Both the position numbers and the translations under genes were made by a program. Below are positions 48,529-58,291 of a DNA stretch of 62,103 nt, piece by piece; the stretch's first letter is position 1; every line of letters begins with the position of its first letter. This stretch comes from an uncultured Muribaculaceae bacterium. GTDB lineage: Bacteria; Bacteroidota; Bacteroidia; Bacteroidales; Muribaculaceae. The notes beneath the pieces were generated by a model, which had not been told where the DNA came from, did no database searches, and saw only the letters and a program-made list of their open reading frames with translations. The stretch spans positions 1 to 62,103 of the forward strand of contig CAMWLY010000003.1 in NCBI GenBank assembly GCA_947175145.1, written 5' to 3'.

Positions 48529-48876
48529 ATGCCAAGATCAGTAAATCATGTGGCCTCACGCGCCAAGAGAAAGAAAATATTAAAACTCACCCGTGGTTAT
48601 TACGGCTCTCGCCGCAACGTATGGACAGTAGCCAAAAATACTTGGGAAAAGGGTCTGACATACGCATACCGCGACCGCAAACAGAAAAAGCGCAATTTCC
48701 GTGCTCTCTGGATTCAGCGTATCAATGCAGCAGCTCGTCTTGAGGATCTCTCTTACTCAAAACTCATGGGTCTTATCCACGCTGCCGGCATCGAAATCAA
48801 CCGCAAGGTGCTCGCTGAACTCGCCATGAACAATCCTGCAGCGTTCAAGGCTATCGTGGATAAAGTTAAAAAATAA
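48529..48876 (+). CDS. rplT: 50S ribosomal protein L20
   Basis: [37 protein letters not shown]. Confidence 0.97.
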   Translation: MPRSVNHVASRAKRKKILKLTRGYYGSRRNVWTVAKNTWEKGLTYAYRDRKQKKRNFRALWIQRINAAARLEDLSYSKLMGLIHAAGIEINRKVLAELAMNNPAAFKAIVDKVKK

Positions 48877-48907
48877 TTTCTCCTTACACTACTAAAATTA
48901 AGCAGCT

Positions 48908-49291
48908 ATGAAAAAGCTCTTCACATTGCTCATGGCCCTCGTGCTCATGACAGCAACTGCTTCAGCTCAGCAGAAGCTCTTCAATGCAACCGAGAAGACT
49001 AAATGCACAAGCGAAAAGGTTTGTGACAAGCCTTGCGAAAAGAAAGCTTGCGATAAAGCTGTAGCAAAAGCCAAATGTGCTGACTGCAAATGTGCTGACT
49101 GCAAAGCAGCTTGCAAGGCAGAGTGCAAAGCCAATTGCAAGGAAGAATGCAAGAAAGCTTGCAAAACCGACTGCAAGAAAGCTTGCCCCAAAGCTGAAAA
49201 GAAAGCTTGCGCTCACGAGTGCAAAAAAGAGGGTGCCAAGGACTGCAAAAAGCCCTGTAAAGGTGCTCCTGTGAAGCAGGCTAATAAGTAA
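48908..49291 (+). CDS. Secreted Lys/Cys-repeat protein, function unknown
   Basis: Signal peptide MKKLFTLLMALVLMTATASAQQ; 19 Cys in 127 aa with C-K-x-x tetrad repeat CKAACKAECKANCKEECKKACKTDCKKAC. Confidence 0.85.
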   Translation: MKKLFTLLMALVLMTATASAQQKLFNATEKTKCTSEKVCDKPCEKKACDKAVAKAKCADCKCADCKAACKAECKANCKEECKKACKTDCKKACPKAEKKACAHECKKEGAKDCKKPCKGAPVKQANK

Positions 49292-49308
49292 GTTGCAAAA
49301 AATATAAA

Positions 49309-49361
49309 GATAATCGTAAGTTTTTCAAGGTTGGATTAAACTTTTTGGGCTTACGATTGTC
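49309..49361 (+). repeat. Inverted repeat GATAATCGTAAG / CTTACGATTGTC
   Basis: 12-bp stem (one G-U) with 29-nt loop. Confidence 0.75.
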
Positions 49362-49378
49362 TTATAAGGTAAAGGTAA

Positions 49379-49420
49379 TTGTCGCAGACATTGCCGAAAT
49401 AATAAAACAATGTGCGACAA
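49379..49420 (+). repeat. Inverted repeat TTGTCGCA(GA)CATTG / CAATGTGCGACAA
   Basis: 13-bp stem with 2-nt bulge, 12-nt loop. Confidence 0.75.
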
Positions 49421-49421
49421 A

Positions 49422-49455
49422 ACGGAGCCGAGGTCGAGGCCTTGACTCCGTTTTT
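49422..49455 (+). terminator. Rho-independent terminator
   Basis: ACGGAG..AGG..CCT..CTCCGTTTTT. Confidence 0.85.
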
Positions 49456-49480
49456 CTGTTTATTGATCGTAATGTAGTTA

Positions 49481-50233
49481 TTATCGGTTGATATCGTAGC
49501 CCTGATCTTTGAGATAATCAAGTATACGATAACTCATGGCGTGGTCATAGTAATCGAGAATGTGTGCCACCCAGTCATTGTCAGTGGTGTGCCCGGAGCG
49601 GGTCTGATTATAGTGTTTCACCACATTGTCATATTCCTCAAGTTCGCTTACCATCTTCTCATCGTCGTGGCGGTAGCTATTGTGATGGAATACCAGAGAG
49701 AGGGGTTGTTTTGGTTTCAGATCCGGGTGCTCGCGCGGTATTCCGAGTGCCAGACCGCAGACCACAAAGACACCCTTGGGCAGGTTCAGAAGTTTGGCTA
49801 CAGCTGCCGGATCCACAGTTCGCAGGTAGCCTATGCAGTTGGAGCCCAGACCTGCGCTTTGAGCAGCAACCACAGCGCTCATCATGGCAAGTGAAGCATC
49901 GATTATGCCTATGGTGACACCGTCCATAGTATTGGTGAAGGGAGGCATCACAAGCCCCTTCTTGCGGGCCAGAAGGGAAATCTTATTGTAATCAGAGCAG
50001 AAGATAAGCAGCCTGTTGCATGTCTTGATTTGCTTCTGATTCGTGAGCTCGTAAAGTTTAAGCTTCAGTTCCTGGTCATCAATGTCGATTACTGAAAATT
50101 GCTGACCATTGTAGGAAGTAGGAGTGTTTTCCACTGCACGGTATATCAACTCCATTGTTTCGGCCGGAATGGCCTCGCGCTCGTAGCGACGCACACTTGT
50201 GCGCTCAAGCAATGAATCTTTTACACTTAGCAT
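49481..50233 (-). CDS. Nitroreductase family protein
   Basis: LLERTSVRRYEREAIP; TPTSYNGQQFSVI; AQSAGLGSNCIGYLR. Confidence 0.9.
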   Translation of the reverse strand: MLSVKDSLLERTSVRRYEREAIPAETMELIYRAVENTPTSYNGQQFSVIDIDDQELKLKLYELTNQKQIKTCNRLLIFCSDYNKISLLARKKGLVMPPFTNTMDGVTIGIIDASLAMMSAVVAAQSAGLGSNCIGYLRTVDPAAVAKLLNLPKGVFVVCGLALGIPREHPDLKPKQPLSLVFHHNSYRHDDEKMVSELEEYDNVVKHYNQTRSGHTTDNDWVAHILDYYDHAMSYRILDYLKDQGYDINR

Positions 50234-50300
50234 ATATTATTAGATTGGGTTATATAGTAGTTATTTCAGGCGATATTTGATTTGCCTGTATTTATATAAC

Positions 50301-50606
50301 AAAAAAAGCCGATGGTCGCTCTGCGTAGCCATCGGCTTTTTTATAAGGTCCACATCAAAGTATTGTGACGAAACTCCGATAGACAGGATTTGAGTGCTTG
50401 CAAGCCTTTGTAATCCGCCTTGTGGCCCGAAAGCCAACGCCCGAAAGGGCGCGGGGCCCGCCATCGACATGCAAGCTTGTCTCGGCATTTCTGAAAGATT
50501 TGATGAGTTTCCCAATTTGCTTTGATGTGGGATTTTTCTCTCCTCTGTTTGCAATCGGGATTCTTCCCGGAGTTTGCGGCCCAGTCAGGCTCTTTAGCCT
50601 GTTATG
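50301..50606 (-). ncRNA. Structured stand-alone ncRNA (candidate Bacteroidales-1/6S-like RNA)
   Basis: Own promoter (TTTG/TATATTTG), own terminator (GCCGATGG/CCATCGGC + U run), 11-bp long-range stem 50520-50530/50350-50360, GCTTGCA/TGCAAGC inner pairing, no plausible ORF; located downstream of rplT. Confidence 0.65.
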
Positions 50607-50612
50607 ACAAGG

Positions 50613-50644
50613 CAAATATAAAAGATACTGTTCATTTTTCCAAA
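50613..50644 (-). promoter_or_regulatory. Bacteroidetes-type promoter of the ncRNA
   Basis: Minus strand TTTG (50641-50644) and TATATTTG (50613-50620), spacing ~20 nt. Confidence 0.75.
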
Positions 50645-50843
50645 TCTTCTCCAACTTTTTAACATTTGTCAGAAGTCAATCTGTTGGCACTTCGGGAAGT
50701 GACTATTTTAAAGGGATTCATTAAATCTTGTGCAACAATTTTTTTGAATAGTAAAGGTAGCTCATTTTTTAAGTATTTTCGGCTGTTTCAAAAATAGCGA
50801 ATATGACCGGGGTGGTATATAGATTATTTTGTAATTTTACGAT

Positions 50844-51875
50844 ATGAATTTCAATCGGTTTTATTCATCTTCAATGACCACCCGAGAATCGAATGGACGC
50901 CTGTATTGGCTCGATATGGCAAAGGCTTTCATGCTTATTCCGGCCATTTTGGAGCATACCGATTCAGGCTCCATGTGGGAATGGTCCGACAATATGATGC
51001 TCGCAGTTTTTTGGGTGAGTTCCGGGTATGTCTCAAACGCCGATTTTAGCATTAAATGGAAGGCGTTTCGTCTCCTTCTTCCTTATGTCTTGATGAATAT
51101 CCTTTGCCTTCTCTTTGTATGGATTCACATGGACGCCCCGTTTGAACCTATCCAGCTCGAGGGCATTTTGTATGGCCGGTTTAAATTATATAGGGGAGCT
51201 GTTTCGGCAGCCAATCCTATATTGATGGGTGCCTATAACAGCGTGTTATGGTTCCTTCCCTCGTTTTTTCTATCTTATATCGTGTTCCGGGTGCTGATTT
51301 CAGTCAAGGGGATAATAGCTAATGTTGGTGTCATAGTCATCTGTCTTTTCGCCACATGGGCAATTGGGTTATTGCCGGTGCTTTTGCCCTGGAGTCTCGG
51401 CACTGCTCCTGCATTCGGTTGCGTAATCTATATGGGGAGACTGGTGCGTATCACCGGACTCCTTCGTAAATCGCCCATTATCTGTTTCTTTGGAGGCGGG
51501 TTACTGTATGCCCTGTTTAATTATCTCGTAGGTTTTACTAATATTTCTATCGGTGATTTCGGTCGGTCGGTGTTTTTATGGTTTCCGGCGGCTGTTTGCG
51601 GTGCCGTGGCCTTTATTTCGTTATGTTACTTCTCGGGACAATCAATTTTTAGCCGAGTGGTCGCATGGTTCAATCGAGGCGCACTCTTTATATTCGGGAT
51701 GCAGCTCGTTTTTACGAGTTACATTCTGGAAATCTCCCATCCATGGGGTATCACTATGTGGGAACTGAAGGCGGTGATTGTGCTTGCGGCCTGTTTTGGT
51801 GGAGGCAAGATCCTCGCCTTATTGTATAATTTGGCATTGCCCGTGCGGCGCAGAAACATCGTAACCATGATGTAG
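50844..51875 (+). CDS. Acyltransferase-3 family membrane protein
   Basis: RLYWLDMAKAFMLIPAILEHTDS; multiple TM helices typical of acyltransferase 3. Confidence 0.75.
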   Translation: MNFNRFYSSSMTTRESNGRLYWLDMAKAFMLIPAILEHTDSGSMWEWSDNMMLAVFWVSSGYVSNADFSIKWKAFRLLLPYVLMNILCLLFVWIHMDAPFEPIQLEGILYGRFKLYRGAVSAANPILMGAYNSVLWFLPSFFLSYIVFRVLISVKGIIANVGVIVICLFATWAIGLLPVLLPWSLGTAPAFGCVIYMGRLVRITGLLRKSPIICFFGGGLLYALFNYLVGFTNISIGDFGRSVFLWFPAAVCGAVAFISLCYFSGQSIFSRVVAWFNRGALFIFGMQLVFTSYILEISHPWGITMWELKAVIVLAACFGGGKILALLYNLALPVRRRNIVTMM

Positions 51876-51914
51876 TGTTACCCCAACATTATCTAATATT
51901 GGGGAACTAAGTAT

Positions 51915-53498
51915 TTAGAATTCGCTCGAAAAGTGGAATTTAATCTTCGGGAAATCAGACTGCGCCATCTGAAGCACATAGTTGGAGTCTGCCAGAAACA
52001 CATCGCGTCCCTCTTTGTCGGTAGCCATGAACTGGTGCTTACGCTTTTTGAAGGCTGCAAGCGCCTCCTCATCTTCGCTCTCTATCCAGCAGGCTTTATA
52101 GAGACTTATCGGTTCCCAGCGACACTGAGCGCCATATTCATGAAGCAAACGGTATTGTATCACCTCAAATTGCAGCTGACCGACTGTGCCGATAATCTTT
52201 CGATTATTGAATTGGTTAGTGAATAATTGAGCCACACCTTCGTCCATCAGTTGGTTGATGCCCTTATCCAGTTGCTTTGCTTTCATCGGGTCTGCATTCT
52301 CGATATATTTGAACATCTCGGGTGAGAATGATGGAAGACCCTTGAAGTGAAGCACCTCTCCGGCAGTCAGTGTGTCTCCGATTTTGAAGTTGCCGGTATC
52401 CGGGATACCTACTATATCTCCGGGAAATGCTTCATCGACAATATTTTTCTTCTGGGCCATAAAAGCTGTCGGAGCGGCAAAGCGCATCATCTTGTCGTGG
52501 CGCACATGCTTGTAATATACATTGCGCTCGAATTTTCCGGAGCAGACTTTTACGAATGCTATGCAGCTTCTATGATTGGGGTCCATGTTGGCGTGAATCT
52601 TGAACACGAAACCTGAAAATTCCTCCTCTTCAGGTCTCACTTCACGCTCCTGCGCCATTATCGGCTTCGGTGACGGAGCAATTTCCACAAAGCAGTCGAG
52701 TAGCTCCTTGACTCCGAAAGTATTGAGGGCCGAGCCGAAGAATACAGGTGCTGATTCACCGCGCAGATAAGCCTCCTTGTCAAAATCCGGATATACTCCC
52801 TCGATCAGTTCAAGGTCTTCGCGAAGTTTGGCTGCATTTTCAGCACCCACCAGGTCATCGATAAGCGGTGAGTTGACATCGGATATTTCCACACGCTCGC
52901 TTACAGTCTGCTTGCTCGGTGTGAACAGGTCGATGCCATGTTCGTAGATATTATAGACACCCTTGAAACGTTCACCCATATTGATAGGCCATGTCAGAGG
53001 GCGCACACCGATTTGCAGCTCCTTTTCAAGCTCATCGAGAATATCAAATGGGTCTCGACCCTCGCGATCCATCTTATTCACGAAGATTATCACCGGGGTG
53101 CGACGCATGCGGCATACTTCCATCAAGCGCCGCGTCTGGGTCTCTACACCTTTGGCCGCATCGACCACAATTATTACTGAGTCTACAGCGGTAAGTGTGC
53201 GAAATGTATCCTCGGCGAAATCCTGGTGACCCGGAGTGTCGAGAATGTTGATTTTATAGTCGCGGTAATTAAAACCCATGACCGAGGTGGCAACCGAGAT
53301 GCCGCGTTGCTTCTCGATTTCCATCCAGTCTGAGGTTGCGGTCTTTTTGATTTTATTGCTTTTTACAGCACCGGCCACATGAATCGCGCCTCCAAACAGC
53401 AGAAGCTTCTCGGTCAGTGTGGTTTTACCCGCGTCAGGGTGTGAAATAATGGCAAACGTGCGTCTGCGCGCTATTTCTTTGGTTAGTTCGTCGCTCAT
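51915..53498 (-). CDS. prfC: Peptide chain release factor 3
   Basis: [51 protein letters not shown]. Confidence 0.96.
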   Translation of the reverse strand: MSDELTKEIARRRTFAIISHPDAGKTTLTEKLLLFGGAIHVAGAVKSNKIKKTATSDWMEIEKQRGISVATSVMGFNYRDYKINILDTPGHQDFAEDTFRTLTAVDSVIIVVDAAKGVETQTRRLMEVCRMRRTPVIIFVNKMDREGRDPFDILDELEKELQIGVRPLTWPINMGERFKGVYNIYEHGIDLFTPSKQTVSERVEISDVNSPLIDDLVGAENAAKLREDLELIEGVYPDFDKEAYLRGESAPVFFGSALNTFGVKELLDCFVEIAPSPKPIMAQEREVRPEEEEFSGFVFKIHANMDPNHRSCIAFVKVCSGKFERNVYYKHVRHDKMMRFAAPTAFMAQKKNIVDEAFPGDIVGIPDTGNFKIGDTLTAGEVLHFKGLPSFSPEMFKYIENADPMKAKQLDKGINQLMDEGVAQLFTNQFNNRKIIGTVGQLQFEVIQYRLLHEYGAQCRWEPISLYKACWIESEDEEALAAFKKRKHQFMATDKEGRDVFLADSNYVLQMAQSDFPKIKFHFSSEF

Positions 53499-53501
53499 GA
53501 A

Positions 53502-54356
53502 TTATTTTTGCAGTAGTTTAAGGCATTTCGCCAGCGAATCGCGCCAGTAGGGTATTTCCAGACCGAATGCTTTCTTAATCTTGGCTTTGCTTAATACCGA
53601 GTATTGCGGGCGTTTGGCAGCCGAAGAGAATTCTGCGGTTGTGATAGGATTGACTTTCTCCTCGATACCTGCAAGTTCGAAGATAGCCTTGGAGAAATCA
53701 TACCATGAAGCCACACCCTCATCAGTAAAATGATATACTCCCGGTTTCCAATCAGGTTTGCGGATTATGGTATGAATAGCATTAGCCAGGTCGCCGGCGT
53801 AGGTGGGAGTGCCTATCTGGTCAGCCACTACATTTATCTCATCGTGTGTTTCGGCCAGCGATAACATGGTCTTTACGAAATTTTTACCGAATTCGGAGTA
53901 TAACCATGCAGTGCGGATTATCATGGCATTCTGGCACAGAGAGGTCAGTAATGCCTCACCCTCGAGTTTGGTGCGACCGTATATGCCCTGCGGATATGGC
54001 TCGTCATTCTCCTCGTATGGGCGGAACCCTTGACCGGAAAATACGTAGTCGGTAGAAATGTGTATTACCTTTGAACCGGAGGCTGCTGCCGCTTCCGCCA
54101 GGTTGCCTACAGCCACTGTGTTGAGCGCTGCGGCGAGTATCTCGTCGGTTTCAGCCTTGTCGACCGCGGTATATGCGGCACAGTTGATAATAACATCAAA
54201 TTTACCATCTTCAAGAAATCGCTTCACCGCTTCGCGGTTGGTGATGTCAAGCGAATCATAGTCTGTGTATACGGCTTCTATCTCGGAGTCATTTGCCAAT
54301 GATTTGCGCAGACTCGAGCCAAGTTGACCGTAGGCACCGGTGATTAATACTTTCAT
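53502..54356 (-). CDS. rfbD: dTDP-4-dehydrorhamnose reductase
   Basis: VLITGAYGQLGSSLRK; HISTDYVFSGQG; YGRTKLEGE; RPQYSVLSKAKI. Confidence 0.93.
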   Translation of the reverse strand: MKVLITGAYGQLGSSLRKSLANDSEIEAVYTDYDSLDITNREAVKRFLEDGKFDVIINCAAYTAVDKAETDEILAAALNTVAVGNLAEAAAASGSKVIHISTDYVFSGQGFRPYEENDEPYPQGIYGRTKLEGEALLTSLCQNAMIIRTAWLYSEFGKNFVKTMLSLAETHDEINVVADQIGTPTYAGDLANAIHTIIRKPDWKPGVYHFTDEGVASWYDFSKAIFELAGIEEKVNPITTAEFSSAAKRPQYSVLSKAKIKKAFGLEIPYWRDSLAKCLKLLQK

Positions 54357-54377
54357 TATAATGCGTTAGATTTTTTA

Positions 54378-54938
54378 TTATTCCGGATCATCACTGAATT
54401 TCAGCTCATTATTATAGTCCTGCTTGTAGTAGGCGGCTAAGTGCGCCAGCAGACGCGATATCTGCTTGAAGGCTTCCGCTGTTTCGGGCGTAACCTCTTT
54501 TTTCTGCAGCCTTAGCAGCAACATGCCATACAGAGCATTGAAACATGTCTCAATCTCATCTTTCTTGTTGTCGCCCGCTTTGGAGCGAAGCTCCACTATC
54601 AGCGGCAAAGTGTTGTAAAACTCTGTGGCATATTTTGCAAATTTCGGGTCGTTGAGCAACCGGCGGTGCAAATTCTCTAACTCCAATATGGTGTTGGTGT
54701 TGAGCTGAAGATGTCCCTCTTTGATTTTACCCTCGCTGCGCATCATATCGATGAGCGACTCATACCAGTCGCGCATCTGCTTGCGCTGCTCCGGATCAAG
54801 ATCAGTGTGCCGGTCTATTATCTCACTCTGAATCCGGTCTATATCAAGATTATATGCGCGGATAAGATCCTCGATTTGCCACATGTATAGCAGATATTCC
54901 GCTATGTTTTCTCTTTTCTTGGCTGATGCTGTAAACAT
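54378..54938 (-). CDS. DUF4924 family protein
   Basis: ENIAEYLLYMWQIEDLIRAYNLDIDRIQSEII; start after minus-strand TAATTTTG box at 54957-54964. Confidence 0.85.
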   Translation of the reverse strand: MFTASAKKRENIAEYLLYMWQIEDLIRAYNLDIDRIQSEIIDRHTDLDPEQRKQMRDWYESLIDMMRSEGKIKEGHLQLNTNTILELENLHRRLLNDPKFAKYATEFYNTLPLIVELRSKAGDNKKDEIETCFNALYGMLLLRLQKKEVTPETAEAFKQISRLLAHLAAYYKQDYNNELKFSDDPE

Positions 54939-54956
54939 AGTGCTCCTAATATGATG

Positions 54957-54964
54957 CAAAATTA
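54957..54964 (-). promoter_or_regulatory. -7 element TAATTTTG for the DUF4924-rfbD-prfC operon
   Basis: CAAAATTA on plus strand, followed by AGGAGC and ATG. Confidence 0.55.
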
Positions 54965-55075
54965 CAAAAAAATCAAATCAGCCACAACCCGCCGGGGTTA
55001 CCGCTGCCTATAAAACAAATACCACTATTCATCTGTTTTCGACTATAGTTTGCGTTATAAGGTTAAAGATAAATT

Positions 55076-55900
55076 ATGATGGTAAAAAGCAGATGTTTGC
55101 AGGTCACTTTTATATGGCATGATTGCTTTCTTGTGGAGACTCCGGAGCTGGCCATGATATTTGATTATTGGCTCGATGAATCAGGATCGGCCAATCCGAT
55201 GCCTCAGGCTTTGTCGCACCTTGATAGAGAGAAACCATTGCTTGTATTTGTGTCTCACGGTCATAAAGATCATTATAATCCGGCTGTGTTCGGGTGGGCT
55301 TCCGAGTTTGAGAATATTTCTTATATAGTAAGTCGCGATGTGTGGCGGCGAATGCGTCATGTGGTCAGTCCGAGCAGTCCGTATCTCGGTCCTAAAATAG
55401 ATATCAGCAGGGTTTATGCCTTGAAATCCGGAGAAAAAGCGGATATTGGCGGTGTAGAAGTAACGGCTTATCCAAGCACCGATATAGGTAACTCTTACGG
55501 ATTAATTCTGCCCGACGGAACCCGATTGTTTCATGCCGGTGATTTAAACGCATGGATCTGGAAGGAGGAGTCAACCCGGCAGGAGATAGCCAAGGCTATG
55601 GGTGATTATCAAGCATGTCTGCGCGATATAGCCGTAGATCTCGGAGAGAATTTGCATTTTGACGTTCTGTTTTTTCCTGTGGATTCGCGTATAGGGTCGG
55701 AGTATTGGACCGGTGCGGCTGAGTTTGTCAGGAAGTTTGATGTGTCATATTTCTTCCCTATGCACTTCGGACTTGGTGATGATAAGGAAAGAGAACAAAG
55801 ACGCAAAGATGCCTTCAGGTTTGATTTGTATGCCGCATCAGGTGAATATATCGGACTTGGCTCTCCGGGTGATGTGTGGCATAAAAAATGGACTGATTAA
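55076..55900 (+). CDS. MBL fold metallo-hydrolase
   Basis: VFVSHGHKDHYNPAVF; LFHAGDLN. Confidence 0.88.
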   Translation: MMVKSRCLQVTFIWHDCFLVETPELAMIFDYWLDESGSANPMPQALSHLDREKPLLVFVSHGHKDHYNPAVFGWASEFENISYIVSRDVWRRMRHVVSPSSPYLGPKIDISRVYALKSGEKADIGGVEVTAYPSTDIGNSYGLILPDGTRLFHAGDLNAWIWKEESTRQEIAKAMGDYQACLRDIAVDLGENLHFDVLFFPVDSRIGSEYWTGAAEFVRKFDVSYFFPMHFGLGDDKEREQRRKDAFRFDLYAASGEYIGLGSPGDVWHKKWTD

Positions 55901-56085
55901 TGATATTCAGGGAGAAAACGAACAATTGTTAAAAAATCCAAATTTAATGATAGAAATTCGATTGAGTTTGTTATGTAGGTATAGATAGATCTTTTACAGG
56001 TCTGGACCATTGGAAAGAAACTCTTTCCTCAATCCGCAACTTAGAAAGGTCGAAAGAGTTTTAACCAAGCAAAGATTCCACTACC

Positions 56086-56592
56086 ATGGCTGACAAACAA
56101 CAATTCAAACAGAGATTATTAAACCTTCAGGGTAATTTGTATAGCTTTGCATGTCAGTTGACATCTGATCGTGAAGCAGCGCAGGATCTTGTGCAGGATA
56201 CTACACTCAAGGTGCTCGATAATGAAGCAAAATACGTAGACAACGTAAACTTCAAGGGTTGGGTGTTTACAATCATGCGTAATATCTTCATCAACAATTA
56301 CCGCCGTCAGGTTCGTTCGGCTACAGTAATTGACAATACTGAAGATTTATATCATCTGAATCTTAGCCAGGAATCAGGATTATCTTCACCCGAAGGTTCT
56401 TTTGCCGCCAAGGAGATTTCAATCGCTATCAATGGCTTCTCAGATGAATACAAACAGCCGTTTAATCTCTATATCGCCGGTTATAAATATAGTGAAATCG
56501 CTGACAAGATGGGTCTCCCCCTCGGCACAGTGAAAAGCCGTATCTTCTTTGCAAGAAAGCGCCTTCAGACCATGCTTAAGGATTATAGATAA
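56086..56592 (+). CDS. ECF-type RNA polymerase sigma factor (paralog 1)
   Basis: DLVQDTTLKVLDN; IMRNIFINNYRR; LPLGTVKSRIFFARKRLQTML. Confidence 0.92.
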   Translation: MADKQQFKQRLLNLQGNLYSFACQLTSDREAAQDLVQDTTLKVLDNEAKYVDNVNFKGWVFTIMRNIFINNYRRQVRSATVIDNTEDLYHLNLSQESGLSSPEGSFAAKEISIAINGFSDEYKQPFNLYIAGYKYSEIADKMGLPLGTVKSRIFFARKRLQTMLKDYR

Positions 56593-56625
56593 GACACCGG
56601 GTTTTACATTAGGTTAAAAATATTT

Positions 56626-56657
56626 GATGACACACTCTAAGTGTGTCATCTTTTTTT
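56626..56657 (+). terminator. Rho-independent terminator
   Basis: GATGACACACTctaAGTGTGTCATCTTTTTTT. Confidence 0.9.
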
Positions 56658-56739
56658 GTTAATTTCGCAAGTTATGTATGTATCAAAGCATACTTTATCA
56701 CCACATATTCTGTTTTCCTGACAGGTGGGCCTATAGTAA

Positions 56740-57051
56740 ATGAGTAAGAAAATCAAGAGATTCAATTTTTGGATTCGCCGCAAGTCGCATCTCGCGGTGA
56801 TCTCTATCGGTGCGCTGGTGATAGCCCTGCTATTTCTCAATGAGGATGCTTCGTGGGAGCATAATATGGAGTATCAGGAAAAAATCAAGTCGCTCAATGA
56901 GCAGATTCGCGCATGCAATGATTCTGCGGAATATTATCGCCGGCAGCGTGAGAAGTTATTGACAGGCACTGCCGAACTTGAACAGATAGCCCGCGAGGAA
57001 TATCGCATGCAAAAGCCGACAGAAGATGTTTATGTAATTAAGAAAAGATGA
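56740..57051 (+). CDS. Septum formation initiator family protein (FtsB/DivIC-like)
   Basis: 103 aa, one TM helix then coiled coil YQEKIKSLNEQIRACNDSAEYYRRQREKL..EQIAREEYRMQKPTEDVYVIK. Confidence 0.85.
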   Translation: MSKKIKRFNFWIRRKSHLAVISIGALVIALLFLNEDASWEHNMEYQEKIKSLNEQIRACNDSAEYYRRQREKLLTGTAELEQIAREEYRMQKPTEDVYVIKKR

Positions 57052-57521
57052 AAAAACAAGATAATAAGGCAAATCCTACAGAGGGCACCGGTGCTTCATC
57101 GGCTGATACAGCGCGTGCGGTGAATATACGCAACCGAGCCGAGGCTACCTCGACATTCGGTTTGCTGCTGGTATGCGTGGGTCTTGTCGGTCCTTTCGCC
57201 GGTGCCGGAAGCTCCGCTTGGCTGATAGCCTTCAAGTGGATATTCGCAGCGGGTGCGGCTATTTATACAGCAGCAAGATTCACCGGAGCATGGCCAAAAG
57301 GGGAACCTTTCAGAATCCGCCGCTTGCGCAGAATGGAGTGTTGGGCAGGCATAGCTTTCTGTGTCGCTTCATTTTTCTGGTTTTGGAATACACGCGCATT
57401 CGATGGTGTGACTCTTACTTTCAGAATGCTCAATGAAACTATCATCTTTACACTGGCCGGCGCGCTGATACAGATTATTGCCTCCTGGATGCTGGCATAT
57501 GCTCAGCGTAAACAGAAATAG
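57048..57521 (+). CDS. Conserved hypothetical membrane protein
   Basis: 157 aa with several TM segments, overlapping the upstream stop. Confidence 0.75.
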   Translation: MKKQDNKANPTEGTGASSADTARAVNIRNRAEATSTFGLLLVCVGLVGPFAGAGSSAWLIAFKWIFAAGAAIYTAARFTGAWPKGEPFRIRRLRRMECWAGIAFCVASFFWFWNTRAFDGVTLTFRMLNETIIFTLAGALIQIIASWMLAYAQRKQK

Positions 57522-57544
57522 GCACCAATCTCATTTCTCAACTT

Positions 57545-58291
57545 ATGTATAACTCTCGTAAAATATTGACGGTCGACATCGGGAATACCGCTGTCAAGGC
57601 TTCTGTGTTCGAGGGTGAACGTTTGCTGGATTTTGTGGCCGGCACAGATGTAGGTATCAGCGAAATCATGATGCTGATGAAATCGGAAGTGGTCAAAAAT
57701 ATAGCATGTTGCTGCGTCGGTGAGGATAAAAAGAGTATCATCTCCGCATTGAGCGAGGTTCCTGATACCGATATGCTTGTAGTTGCGGCCGATACACCTC
57801 TGCCAATTGCGGTGCATTATCGCAGCAGGGCTACTTTAGGTGCCGATCGGATTGCGGCAGCTGTCGGAGTAGCTGCCGAAGATGAAAATATATTGATGGT
57901 CGATGCCGGCACTGCAGTGACTATCGATATTGTGGCAGGCCGTAGCTTCTCTGCAGGTAATATCTCGCCCGGCCTGAAGCTGCGGTTCAGGTCACTTCAT
58001 GCTTATACCTCCCGCTTGCCGTTGGTTGGCCCCGATGGCGATGTGCCCCATTTTGGATATGATACTCCGACAGCCATAAGAGCCGGAGTGATGCGCGGAC
58101 TCGCCGGAGAAATTGCTTCTGCTTGGCATTTCGCTTACGATAAATATGAAAATTTGAAACTTATCCTTGCCGGGGGGGATGCCCCGATTATTGAGCCGCT
58201 GCTGCGGCAGACCGGCTTGAACCCGATTCTCGACCACAACGCTGTGGGTCGCGGATTGGTAAGGATATTCAACCATAACTACCCATTATGA
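57545..58291 (+). CDS. coaX: Type III pantothenate kinase
   Basis: LTVDIGNTAVKASVFEG; TLGADRIAAAVG; MVDAGTAVTIDIV; GNISPGLKLR. Confidence 0.94.
   Translation: MYNSRKILTVDIGNTAVKASVFEGERLLDFVAGTDVGISEIMMLMKSEVVKNIACCCVGEDKKSIISALSEVPDTDMLVVAADTPLPIAVHYRSRATLGADRIAAAVGVAAEDENILMVDAGTAVTIDIVAGRSFSAGNISPGLKLRFRSLHAYTSRLPLVGPDGDVPHFGYDTPTAIRAGVMRGLAGEIASAWHFAYDKYENLKLILAGGDAPIIEPLLRQTGLNPILDHNAVGRGLVRIFNHNYPL

Noticed and set aside
48962-49216. Antisense ORFs over the Cys-repeat gene (Ala/Phe/Leu-rich)
   Set aside because: Repetitive GCA/TGC codons keep the antisense frames open; no start context or domain.
50301-50606. tmRNA, RNase P RNA or SRP RNA at the ncRNA locus
   Set aside because: No tRNA-like ends or tag ORF, no GAGGAAAGTCC P4 core and no SRP GGAAGGAAGCAGCC-type tetraloop domain.
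50398-50607. 69-aa ORF inside the ncRNA
   Set aside because: Runs antisense to the structured RNA with no ribosome-binding or domain evidence.
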